Below are positions 1-7,092 of a DNA stretch of 20,554 nt, in pieces (the first letter of the stretch is position 1; the number at the start of each line of letters is the position of its first letter). The notes under the pieces were generated by a model. The model was given only the letters and a program-made list of their open reading frames with translations. It made no database searches and was not told where the DNA came from. A program made the translations under genes and the position numbers. This stretch comes from Clostridiaceae bacterium (GTDB lineage: Bacteria; Bacillota; Clostridia; Lachnospirales; Lachnospiraceae). The stretch lies in contig CABIYE010000044.1 of assembly GCA_902362865.1 (NCBI GenBank), forward strand, positions 1 to 20,554. The letters are read 5' to 3'.

Positions 1-8
1 TCTGCCAT
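1..8 (-). CDS. First codons of a leftward gene cut by the window edge, possibly a transposase
   Basis: On the minus strand an AAGGAGTG ribosome binding site (positions 15-22) lies seven bases before an ATG whose A is at position 8, followed by GCA and then the window edge. Only Met-Ala and part of a third codon are visible, so the product cannot be identified. The reading as a transposase rests on context alone: the neighbouring rightward gene appears to have lost its 5' end exactly where this gene's promoter region starts. An ordinary divergent gene is the alternative. Confidence 0.45.
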
Positions 9-31
9 TTTGTTCACTCCTTATTCTCTAG

Positions 32-65
32 ATTATATCTCAAATCCTTGAGAATGGGGTGTCAA
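32..65 (-). promoter_or_regulatory. Promoter-like hexamers for the leftward gene at the window edge
   Basis: Read on the minus strand, a perfect TTGACA (60-65) and a perfect TATAAT (32-37) are present, but 22 bases apart rather than the usual 17. The spacer contains a small CTCAA/TTGAG inverted repeat. Both hexamers point at the ATG at position 8. The long spacer would make this a weak promoter unless the spacer is bent or structured. Confidence 0.35.
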
Positions 66-2090
66 CTTTTTTTATACCACATCAAATTATATAAAAACAC
101 TACGGAGGATTTTACAACAATCAGTAATCCTGACAAGATAGCTTCCCGTTATGATGCGAGTGTAGATGGAAATATCGCGAATGCGGTTCCTTGCAATGTT
201 CTTCCGGTTACGAAGGCTGAGGCTGATTTGTTAAAGACGAAGCTGATGCCGCTTGAGAATACGGGAGTTGAAAAGAAGGAGTATTCTTTTAAGACGGAAC
301 CTGGCAAGGAATTAACGGAAGAAGATATTAAATCTACGATTACAGCACAGTATAACGACAGGACGACCGATGAGATTCCGATTGAATGGGATATGAGTTC
401 GGTAGATTTTGATGCAGAAGGAACTTATACAATCACAGGGCAGGCAAAACTTACGGAATATCCGGTTTTAAATGGAAGGGCAGATCCTAATATTTTCAAA
501 TATAATGGAAAATATTACTTTATCGCAACCGGCGAAACGCAGAGCCAATCTCAGGTATGTATTCGGGAGGCAGATACACCGCTGGGATTATTTACGGCAG
601 AAGATCATGAGCTGATTCCAAATGTAGGGAAACCAAGGTGGGCTCCGGAGCTTCATGAAATTAATGGGAAATTATATATTTTCCTTGCCATTGGAGATGC
701 ATGGAATAAGGTGCAGAGCTCTGTCATGGAGTTAAAAGAAGGAGGCAATCCGACGGTAAAGGAAGACTGGAAAGAAGCTGTTCAAGTGACAAGAGCGGAC
801 GGAAGTGCTCTTTATACAGGCGGTATTACTCTTGATATGACTTATTTTGAGCAGGACGGCGTACATTATCTGTGTTGGGCACAGCGTGCGATTAATCCTA
901 ACGGAACTTCTGATCTTTGGATTGCTACGATTGATCCGGATAATCCGTATCAGATTACCAGTGAACCGGTATGTATCCTCCGAAATCAGTATGGATGGGA
1001 TCGTGTAGATACAACGGTAGATGAAGGACCATTTATTGTAAAGAATAATGGAAAGATTTATATGACATTTTCAGGAGCTGGTGTAAGTAATTTATATGTA
1101 GTAGGACTCCTGACTGCCGACGAGGATGCTGATTTGTTAAAGGCAGAAAGCTGGACAGAAACAAATTATCCGATTTTATCTTCTGAAAGTGTTGCAGGAC
1201 AGTATGGACCAGGTCATAGTTGCTTCTCAGTTGATGAAGATGGAAGAACCATTTTTGTGTACCATATGAAACCTAATGGAGGAACCAGGAGCGCGACGGT
1301 AAGAAGAGTGCATTGGTCTGCAGACGGTTCTCCAGTACTGGATATGACAGTTGACCAAGAGCTGAAAGAAGAATACCGTAAGGTAACAGGAACTGTAACG
1401 GTTACGAAAGATCCGGATCCGGTTGATCCAGACCCGGTTGATCCGGACCCGGTTGACCCAGACCCGGTTGATCCAGACCCGGTTGATCCAGACCCGGTTG
1501 ATCCAGACCCGGCTGATCCGGATCCGGTGAAGCTTCCTTATATAGATGTGGAGGATTCCAGCTGGTATTATGATGCAGTATATTATAATTATCGTGTTGG
1601 AACGATGACTGGACTTGACAAGGAACATTTTGGGCCGTATGATCCGTTAGCACGTGCACATTTTGCTATTATACTTCATCGTATGAACGGAGAACCAAAA
1701 GTAGCGTATGAGTCTGTGTTCCCGGATGTACCGGATGGTACCTGGTTTACAGACGCGATTCTCTGGGCGGCGAAAACAAAGGTTGTCACCGGATATGAGG
1801 ATACAGGTCTTTTTGGACCTTCCGATTATATTAACCGTGAGCAGATGGCAGTTATGATGTATCGCTATGCCCGAATGAAAGGATACGAGTCAGAAAAACC
1901 GGCAGATATCAGCGGATATAAGGATGCATCCAAGGTAAATGCATTTGCAAAGGAAGCGATGGAATGGGCAGTTGGAAATAAGATTATTTCCGGCAAGTAT
2001 AATGAAACTACTCTTGACCCACAGGGAAATGCAAGCAGAGCAAAATGCGCAATAATTATCATGAGGTTTATAGAGAATATTGTAAATTAA
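48..2090 (+). pseudogene. 5'-truncated GH43 glycoside hydrolase with Big_4-like, DPDPV-repeat and SLH domains
   Basis: GH43 enzymes are five-bladed beta-propeller arabinanases, arabinofuranosidases or xylosidases; the substrate here cannot be told. Residues are numbered from a TTG at 48, although the frame is open to the window edge. Residues about 77-134 resemble a bacterial Ig-like (Big_4) domain. The GH43 propeller spans about 138-450. Its three acidic residues are all present: D146 (RADPN), D263 (LDMTYF) and E326 (DEGPF). Their spacing of 117 and 63 residues suits the family. A Val-Asp-Pro-Asp-Pro linker (455-494) leads to three SLH repeats (about 498-680) that would hold the protein on the cell surface. 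An SLH protein needs a signal peptide, and none exists; the first 20 or so residues look like translated non-coding DNA. The 5' end has therefore probably been lost, most likely to a mobile element. Catalytic and anchoring parts are intact, but export is unlikely. Confidence 0.72.
1410..1529 (+). repeat. 15-nt tandem repeat, eight copies, encoding a DPDPV linker
   Basis: Eight consecutive 15-base units encode Asp-Pro-Asp-Pro-Val, with the seventh ending in Ala. Units differ only at synonymous third positions, such as GAT/GAC and CCA/CCG, apart from the GTT/GCT/GTG last codon. The product is a stiff, acidic, proline-rich spacer between the GH43 propeller and the SLH domains. Because the unit is a multiple of three, copy-number change by slippage would alter linker length without breaking the frame. 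Confidence 0.95.
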
Positions 2091-2170
2091 GAGGGAATCA
2101 GCTGGACAATTTCCGGTGTATGTGCTAATCTGAGTGAGTGGAGAATGTTTGATACGAAGGAGGAGCAGGT

Positions 2171-2656
2171 ATGAAACTGGTAATTACAATGAGCAGGCGA
2201 TATGGTACAGGAGCAAGCATGATAGCGAAGGAATTGTCTGAGCAGCTTGGAATTCCGGTGTACGATAAAGTGAATGTGGAAGAAGAGCTATCAAAGAATA
2301 CCTATGAATCTGAAGTAGAGGTTATCCGTCAGCTTGCGAAAGAACCGTGTATTATTTTGGGGCGCTGTGCATCTGAGATATTGAAGGATCAAAGGAATGT
2401 ATTTAATATCTACGTATGTGCTGACAAGGAAGACAGGATCCGACGCATCATGAAGATAGAGAATCTGCCTTACGAAGATGCAAAAGCAGAGATTGAGCAG
2501 ACAGACAGAGAGCGTTCAGAGTACTATCATGAACACACCGGGAAGGCATGGGGAGATGTGAATAATTATCACATGATATTGAATACGTCTGATTTAGGAG
2601 TAGAGAATTGTGCAGGCATCCTGTTAAAGTATTTTGAACGGAAGGAATTTATATAG
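2171..2656 (+). CDS. Cytidylate kinase-like family protein (short form)
   Basis: This 161-residue protein resembles the cytidylate kinase-like P-loop family. The N-terminus ITMSRRYGTGASMIAKEL matches that family's modified P-loop (usually SR-YGSGG). It is followed by a GIPVYDK motif, a GRCASEIL segment, an arginine-rich lid-like stretch (EDRIRRIM, near 90-97) and the C-terminal YYHEHTGKAWGD and NTSDLG segments. Family members are usually around 200 residues, so this one is short; the missing part lies between the YDK motif and GRCA. The true substrate is unknown, and members are not proven CMP kinases. The start is well supported by AAGGAGGAG eight or so bases upstream. It stands alone between the damaged hydrolase gene and a strong hairpin. 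Confidence 0.75.
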   Translation: MKLVITMSRRYGTGASMIAKELSEQLGIPVYDKVNVEEELSKNTYESEVEVIRQLAKEPCIILGRCASEILKDQRNVFNIYVCADKEDRIRRIMKIENLPYEDAKAEIEQTDRERSEYYHEHTGKAWGDVNNYHMILNTSDLGVENCAGILLKYFERKEFI

Positions 2657-2663
2657 CGAACCG

Positions 2664-2697
2664 CAGAGCGGCATAGTCAAAGGGCTATGCCGCTCTG
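2664..2697 (+). terminator. Strong hairpin after the cytidylate kinase-like gene
   Basis: A perfect 13-bp stem (CAGAGCGGCATAG with its complement) closes an 8-base loop seven bases after the stop codon. The following bases are only moderately T-rich (ATAGTTTAT), so termination may be incomplete or protein-assisted. The stem is symmetrical and could also work on the other strand. Confidence 0.7.
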
Positions 2698-2731
2698 ATA
2701 GTTTATACGGGTGAGGTTTTGAGAAATACTA

Positions 2732-2760
2732 TTGAAATTGCACATCTGATTTTATATAAT
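2732..2760 (+). promoter_or_regulatory. Near-consensus SigA promoter for the MATE transporter gene
   Basis: TTGAAA (2732-2737) and a perfect TATAAT (2755-2760) are separated by exactly 17 bases. Transcription would start near 2767, giving a leader of about 28 bases that contains the AGGGGG ribosome binding site of the MATE gene at 2795. With the preceding hairpin, this makes the transporter an independent unit. Confidence 0.8.
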
Positions 2761-2794
2761 AGGTGGAGTTTTGTAATACAGGGGGATAACGGTA

Positions 2795-4138
2795 ATGGAA
2801 AGAGATATGACAACAGGGGCTCCGGGAAAGATTATTTTAAATTTTACAATCCCGATTTTTATAGGGAATATGTTCCAGCAGCTTTACAGCATGGTGGATA
2901 CGATTATTGTGGGTAAATTTGTGGGAAATGAAGCGTTGGCTGCAGTTGGTTCCTGTGGAACCCTGATGTTTCTTATTCTGGGGTTTCTTATTGGTCTTAC
3001 GGCAGGATTTATGGTGATTACTTCGCAGCATTATGGATCCGGAAATATGCGAGCAATGCGGCAGTCGGTTGCTTCTGCGGCGATTCTGTCAGCAGTAATT
3101 TCTGTGTTGATGACCTTGTGCAGTATGTTGATGATGAAGCAGATTCTTCATTTGATGAATACACCGGAGGATATTTATCAGGAAGCATATGGTTATATCA
3201 TGGTTATCTGCGGCGGTATTGCAGCGCAGGTGCTTTATAACTTATTGGCCAGTATATTGCGGGCACTGGGGGACAGTAAGGTTCCGCTTTATTTCCTGAT
3301 ACTGGCGGCGTTTTTAAATATCGTGCTGGATCTGGTATTTATTATTGTATTCCATATGGGGGCTGCAGGGGCTGCCCTTGCAACGGTTATCTCCCAGGGA
3401 GCGTCAGGAATTTTATGCCTTGTGTATATTATAAAGAAGGTTCCGGAACTTCATTTAAGGAAGGAGGACTGGAAGTTTGGGAGAAGCATGGCAATATGGC
3501 AGATGAAGATTGGAATTCCTATGGCTCTGCAATATTCTATTACGGCAATTGGAACTATTATGGTACAGTCTGCGCTGAATATGCTGGGTTCTCTCTCCGT
3601 GGCCGGATTTGCGGCGGCAAATAAGATCGAGCAGTTGGTAACGCAGGCGTATGTAGCGATCGGGACAACGATGGCGACTTACTGTGCGCAGAATACGGGG
3701 GCAGGAAGGATAGACCGTGTACGCCAGGGATTTCGGGCGGCTACGGTTATCGCAAGTATTTATGCTGTAGTGACCGGACTTATGGCTATATTTGGAGGAA
3801 AGTATCTGACAGTACTTTTCGTGTCAGAAAATCTTCCGCAGATTATGGAACTGGTAGATATTTATATGAAATGCATTGGCGCTGTGTTTATTCCGCTGGC
3901 AGTTGTTAATATATACCGTAATGGCATTCAGGGAATGGGCTATGGATTACTTCCGATGATGGCCGGTGTTGCGGAATTAATTGGCAGAGGCGTAGTTGCA
4001 TTGATTGCTGCGTCAAGGAAAAGTTATGTAGGCGCCTGTCTTGCGAATCCCGCGGCATGGCTGTTTGCAGGGGCGCTGCTTTTAATCATGTATTTTTCTA
4101 TTATGAAAAAGCGTGAAAAAAATTCCCTTTTATCATAA
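2795..4138 (+). CDS. MATE family multidrug/cation antiporter
   Basis: This 447-residue integral membrane protein belongs to the multidrug and toxic compound extrusion (MATE) family, which exports organic cations, drugs or metabolites in exchange for Na+ or H+. The opening segment GKIILNFTIPIFIGNMFQQL followed by DTIIVGKFVGNEALAAVG is the family hallmark of helices 1-2. Two homologous halves of six helices each are visible (about 10-195 and 230-440), the second opening with GIPMALQYS. The short basic tail KKREKN is cytoplasmic. Length is typical. The start follows AGGGGG about ten bases upstream. It has its own promoter, so it is not obviously linked to the next operon. The substrate cannot be inferred. 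Confidence 0.92.
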   Translation: MERDMTTGAPGKIILNFTIPIFIGNMFQQLYSMVDTIIVGKFVGNEALAAVGSCGTLMFLILGFLIGLTAGFMVITSQHYGSGNMRAMRQSVASAAILSAVISVLMTLCSMLMMKQILHLMNTPEDIYQEAYGYIMVICGGIAAQVLYNLLASILRALGDSKVPLYFLILAAFLNIVLDLVFIIVFHMGAAGAALATVISQGASGILCLVYIIKKVPELHLRKEDWKFGRSMAIWQMKIGIPMALQYSITAIGTIMVQSALNMLGSLSVAGFAAANKIEQLVTQAYVAIGTTMATYCAQNTGAGRIDRVRQGFRAATVIASIYAVVTGLMAIFGGKYLTVLFVSENLPQIMELVDIYMKCIGAVFIPLAVVNIYRNGIQGMGYGLLPMMAGVAELIGRGVVALIAASRKSYVGACLANPAAWLFAGALLLIMYFSIMKKREKNSLLS

Positions 4139-4151
4139 CCTGTGTTATACT
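4123..4151 (+). promoter_or_regulatory. Candidate extended -10 promoter for the pyrH operon
   Basis: An extended -10 element, TGT followed by TATACT (4143-4151), lies about 70 bases upstream of the pyrH start. The hexamer 17 bases further upstream, TTCCCT (4123-4128), is a poor -35 and falls at the end of the MATE gene. No rho-independent terminator is visible between the MATE gene and pyrH, so readthrough could also supply the operon. Confidence 0.4.
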
Positions 4152-4220
4152 TGATTATAAGTATGTACAACATCTAAAAAGAAGATTCTTTCTGAAAACT
4201 GAAAATAAGGAGCAGGATTT

Positions 4221-4919
4221 ATGAAGAGAGTGTTATTAAAATTAAGCGGAGAGGCCCTTGCGGGAGATAAGAAGACAGGATTTGATGAAGCAACCTGCAT
4301 TGGGGTTGCGAAGCAGGTAAAGCAGTTGACCGATGAGGGAATTCAGGTCGCAATCGTTACCGGAGGAGGTAATTTCTGGAGGGGGCGTACCAGTGAGACG
4401 ATCGATCGGACGAAGGCAGACCAGATTGGGATGCTGGCAACGGTTATGAACTGCATTTACGTGTCTGACATTTTCAGATATGTGGGAATGAAGACGGAGG
4501 TATTTACTCCATTTGTATGCGGATCTTTTACATCTTTGTTCTCTAAGGATCGGGCGGTGGAAGCGCTGGAAGAGGGAAAGGTGGTTTTCTTTGCGGGAGG
4601 AACCGGACATCCTTATTTCTCTACGGATACGGGAGCAGTTCTCCGGGCAATTGAAATAGAAGCGGATGCGATGTTGCTGGCTAAGGCGATTGACGGAATC
4701 TATGACAGTGATCCGAAGGTGAATGCACAGGCAAAGAAGTATGATGAGATTTCCATTCAGGAAATTATTGATAAAAAACTGATGGCAGTCGATCTGACGG
4801 CTTCTATCATGTGTATGGAGAATAAGATGCCGATGTTGGTATTTGGACTGAATGAAGAGAACAGTATCGTAGAAACAATGTCAGGAAGATTTACAGGTAC
4901 AAAAGTAACTGTATCATAA
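4221..4919 (+). CDS. pyrH: UMP kinase
   Basis: UMP kinase phosphorylates UMP to UDP with ATP, the entry to UTP and CTP synthesis. It is a cytoplasmic hexamer of the amino acid kinase fold, unrelated to eukaryotic UMP kinases. The 232 residues show the N-terminal KLSGEAL phosphate-binding motif, the TGGGNFWRG glycine-rich segment, the ATVMN stretch and the GTGHPYFSTDT nucleotide-binding motif. The C-terminal AVDLTASIMC and MPMLVFGL segments are also typical. The start follows AAGGAG eight bases upstream. It is the first gene of a six-gene operon. The usual upstream partners rpsB and tsf are absent; a MATE gene takes their place. Confidence 0.96.
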   Translation: MKRVLLKLSGEALAGDKKTGFDEATCIGVAKQVKQLTDEGIQVAIVTGGGNFWRGRTSETIDRTKADQIGMLATVMNCIYVSDIFRYVGMKTEVFTPFVCGSFTSLFSKDRAVEALEEGKVVFFAGGTGHPYFSTDTGAVLRAIEIEADAMLLAKAIDGIYDSDPKVNAQAKKYDEISIQEIIDKKLMAVDLTASIMCMENKMPMLVFGLNEENSIVETMSGRFTGTKVTVS

Positions 4920-4934
4920 AGGGAGGATATAAGT

Positions 4935-5486
4935 ATGAACGAGAGATTACAGGTCTATGAAGACAAAATGAAAAAGACAATGGCGAGTCTGGAGTCAGAA
5001 TTGATGACGATCCGTGCGGGACGTGCGAATCCCAATGTACTGAATAAGATTATGGTGGATTATTATGGGACGCCTACGCCGATTCAGCAGGTGGGGAATG
5101 TGTCCGTGCCGGAACCGCGTATGATTCAGATCCAGCCATGGGAGAAGAGTATGGTGAAAGCAATTGAAAAGGCAATCAACATGTCTGATCTTGGGATTAA
5201 TCCTACGAACGATGGCTCTGTTATTCGCCTGGTATTTCCGGAACTTACCGAGGAACGCAGAAAAGAACTGGTGAAGGATGTAAAGAAGAAAGGCGAACAG
5301 GCGAAGGTTGCTGTCCGCAACATCCGTCGTGATGGAAATGATGCATGGAAGAAGTTAAAGGGGACAGATGTATCGGAGGATGAGATTAAAGATCTGGAGA
5401 CACAGCTTCAGAAGATTACGGATAAGTACGTAAAAGAAGTGGATAAAGCAGTGGAAGCAAAAGCAAAAGAGGTTATGACTGTTTAA
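4935..5486 (+). CDS. frr: Ribosome recycling factor
   Basis: The ribosome recycling factor acts with EF-G to split post-termination ribosomes. Its 183 residues match the family length of about 185. The L-shaped protein's hallmark regions are all present: the N-terminal helix up to TIRAGRANP, the small domain with YYGTPTPIQQ and VPEPRMIQIQPW, and the long charged helices of domain I after ERRKELVKDVKKKGEQAKV. The gene starts 15 bases after pyrH with GGGAGG as its ribosome binding site. The tight spacing implies co-transcription with pyrH, an arrangement conserved in most bacteria. Confidence 0.97.
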   Translation: MNERLQVYEDKMKKTMASLESELMTIRAGRANPNVLNKIMVDYYGTPTPIQQVGNVSVPEPRMIQIQPWEKSMVKAIEKAINMSDLGINPTNDGSVIRLVFPELTEERRKELVKDVKKKGEQAKVAVRNIRRDGNDAWKKLKGTDVSEDEIKDLETQLQKITDKYVKEVDKAVEAKAKEVMTV

Positions 5487-5493
5487 GAAGTAT

Positions 5494-5530
5494 AGAGGGA
5501 CGGGGCGTGCAGGTTCCCGTCTCTGTTTTT
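5494..5530 (+). terminator. Hairpin plus T-run in the frr-uppS gap, possibly attenuating
   Basis: A left arm AGAGGGACGGG (5494-5504) can pair with CCCGTCTCT (5516-5524), leaving a two-base bulge. It is followed directly by TGTTTTT. This resembles an intrinsic terminator placed between two genes of one operon, only 16 bases before the uppS start. It may lower expression of uppS and the genes after it relative to pyrH-frr, or act in mRNA processing. The bulge and short T-run make strength uncertain. Confidence 0.5.
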
Positions 5531-5546
5531 GGGAGGAGACTGTGCT

Positions 5547-6257
5547 ATGAATGTACCGCAGCATGTGGCGATTATTTTAGATGGCAACGGACGTTGGGCA
5601 AAAGCAAAAGGAATGCCAAGAAATTATGGACATGCCCAGGGAAGTAAGAATGTAGAAAAAATCTGTGAAGAAGCATGGCGGCTGGGGATAAAATATTTGA
5701 CGGTCTATGCATTTTCTACGGAGAACTGGAACCGGCCGAAAGATGAAGTTGACGCTTTGATGAAGCTTCTTCGCAATTACATGAAGACCTGCTTGAAGAC
5801 GGCGGCAAAGAATGATATGAAGATCCGTGTGATTGGGGATAAGACAAGGCTGGATGAGGATATACGTCTTCGGATTGATGAGTTAGAGAAGGCAACCGTG
5901 AATAATGGAGGATTGAATTTTCAGATTGCCATTAACTATGGAAGCAGAGATGAAATTGTCCGGGCAGTGCGCCATATAGCGCAGGATTGTGCAGATGGCA
6001 GGATACAGCCGGATGCTATTGATGAGAGTGTACTGGAATCCTATCTTGATACTCATGATATTCCGGATCCGGATCTGATGATTCGGACCAGCGGAGAACT
6101 TAGGCTTTCCAATTATCTGCTTTGGCAGCTTGCTTACTCAGAGTTTTATTTTACAGATGTTCCATGGCCGGATTTTACAAAAGAAGAATTGATAAAGGCC
6201 ATAGAACAATATAATTCCAGAGACAGACGTTATGGCGGGGTAAAGGAGGACCGATAA
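5547..6257 (+). CDS. uppS: Isoprenyl transferase (undecaprenyl diphosphate synthase)
   Basis: This cis-prenyltransferase adds isopentenyl units to farnesyl diphosphate to make undecaprenyl diphosphate, the lipid carrier for peptidoglycan and other wall polymers. The 236-residue protein shows the catalytic HVAIILDGNGRWAK motif (Asp12), the GHAQGSKN segment, YAFSTENWNRP, and the C-terminal DLMIRTSGELRLSNYLLWQ and YFTDVPWPDF motifs. The ATG at 5547 is preferred over an in-frame TTG at 5529, because GGGAGGAG lies eight bases before the ATG and the TTG would translate the ribosome binding site itself. Its last codons contain the ribosome binding site of cdsA. Confidence 0.96.
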   Translation: MNVPQHVAIILDGNGRWAKAKGMPRNYGHAQGSKNVEKICEEAWRLGIKYLTVYAFSTENWNRPKDEVDALMKLLRNYMKTCLKTAAKNDMKIRVIGDKTRLDEDIRLRIDELEKATVNNGGLNFQIAINYGSRDEIVRAVRHIAQDCADGRIQPDAIDESVLESYLDTHDIPDPDLMIRTSGELRLSNYLLWQLAYSEFYFTDVPWPDFTKEELIKAIEQYNSRDRRYGGVKEDR

Positions 6258-6258
6258 G

Positions 6259-7056
6259 ATGTTTAAAACAAGATTGCTTAGCGGAATCGTGCTTGTAATT
6301 ATTTTGATTGCTACGGTCGGATACGGGGGCAATGTATTATTTGGTGTGCTTGCACTTATCAGTCTGATTGGAGTAAAGGAATTGTATCAAGTTGTTAAGG
6401 TGCAGAATACGCTGCTGGGAGGAGTCGGATACCTTGCGGTGATAGCTTATTATGTACTGGTATATATGGAAAAAATAGATCTTATGGTGTTCCTGAGCAT
6501 ACTGCTTTTGGTACTTTTGATGGCTGTATATGTTTTTTCCTTCCCCAAATTCCGTGCGGAGCAGGTAATGACAGTGTTTTTTGGCGTGTTTTATGTTGCA
6601 GTCATGCTGTCATTTATTTATCAAACCAGGATGCTGGCAGATGGCGCATATATGGTATGGCTGATTTTCTTAAGTTCCTGGGGATGTGATACCTGTGCGT
6701 ACTGTGTGGGAATGCTGATTGGGAAACATAAGATGGCGCCTGTCTTAAGTCCGAAAAAATCTGTAGAGGGCGGAGTCGGAGGTGTCATAGGAGCTGCGCT
6801 TCTGGGGCTTTTATATGCATTTGCCATGAACCATTGGGGAAATGCCGGCCTGGATCCGGTCTTCTGTGCGATTACCTGCGGGGTGGGAGGAATTATCTCC
6901 CAGATTGGAGACCTGGCAGCTTCTGCGATTAAGAGGAATTATGAAATTAAGGATTATGGCAAATTAATTCCGGGACATGGTGGCATATTAGACAGATTTG
7001 ACAGTGTAATTTTTACAGCGCCGGTTATTTTTATCTTATCATTAGTACTTTTATAA
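6259..7056 (+). CDS. cdsA: Phosphatidate cytidylyltransferase (CDP-diglyceride synthase)
   Basis: CdsA converts phosphatidic acid and CTP to CDP-diacylglycerol, the precursor of all major bacterial phospholipids. The 265-residue protein is an integral membrane protein with about eight hydrophobic segments. The family signature is complete near the C-terminus: SAIKRNYEIKDYGKLIPGHG continuing into GILDRFDS (residues about 222-249). The ATG at 6259 lies one base after the uppS stop, and its AAGGAGG is inside the end of uppS, so translation is probably coupled. The CTP it uses depends on PyrH, the first enzyme of the operon. Confidence 0.95.
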   Translation: MFKTRLLSGIVLVIILIATVGYGGNVLFGVLALISLIGVKELYQVVKVQNTLLGGVGYLAVIAYYVLVYMEKIDLMVFLSILLLVLLMAVYVFSFPKFRAEQVMTVFFGVFYVAVMLSFIYQTRMLADGAYMVWLIFLSSWGCDTCAYCVGMLIGKHKMAPVLSPKKSVEGGVGGVIGAALLGLLYAFAMNHWGNAGLDPVFCAITCGVGGIISQIGDLAASAIKRNYEIKDYGKLIPGHGGILDRFDSVIFTAPVIFILSLVLL

Positions 7057-7092
7057 TATCTGTAGATAATATATATCAGAAAGAGGAAGATT

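Larger units (their letters stand above)
1..100. mobile_element. Possible end of an insertion sequence abutting a truncated gene
   Basis: This stretch carries the start of a leftward gene and its promoter. It merges without any gap into an open frame that lacks a proper beginning (the GH43 gene). An insertion sequence that has replaced the 5' end of that gene is the simplest explanation. The exact end of the element, terminal inverted repeats and a target duplication cannot be defined because only one end is in the window. The boundary given is approximate and the element family is not recognised. Confidence 0.35.

Noticed and set aside
1410..1529. Possible CRISPR array
   Set aside because: The repeats are directly adjacent with no spacers and encode a simple peptide linker in frame.
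1227..1659. Long open frames on the minus strand with repeated residues across the GH43 linker region
   Set aside because: They are the complement of the 15-nt tandem repeat. The plus-strand frame encodes recognisable GH43 and SLH domains, and the minus-strand frames lack a ribosome binding site and any family resemblance.
2719..2916. Small open frame before and overlapping the MATE gene
   Set aside because: It would begin upstream of the promoter at 2732-2760, has no ribosome binding site and overlaps the well-supported MATE start in another frame.
3415..3624. Small plus-strand open frame inside the MATE gene
   Set aside because: It lies wholly inside a clear membrane transporter in a different frame and has no family features.
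5529..5546. Upstream TTG start for uppS
   Set aside because: It would translate the GGGAGGAG ribosome binding site itself; the ATG at 5547 is correctly spaced and gives the normal N-terminus.
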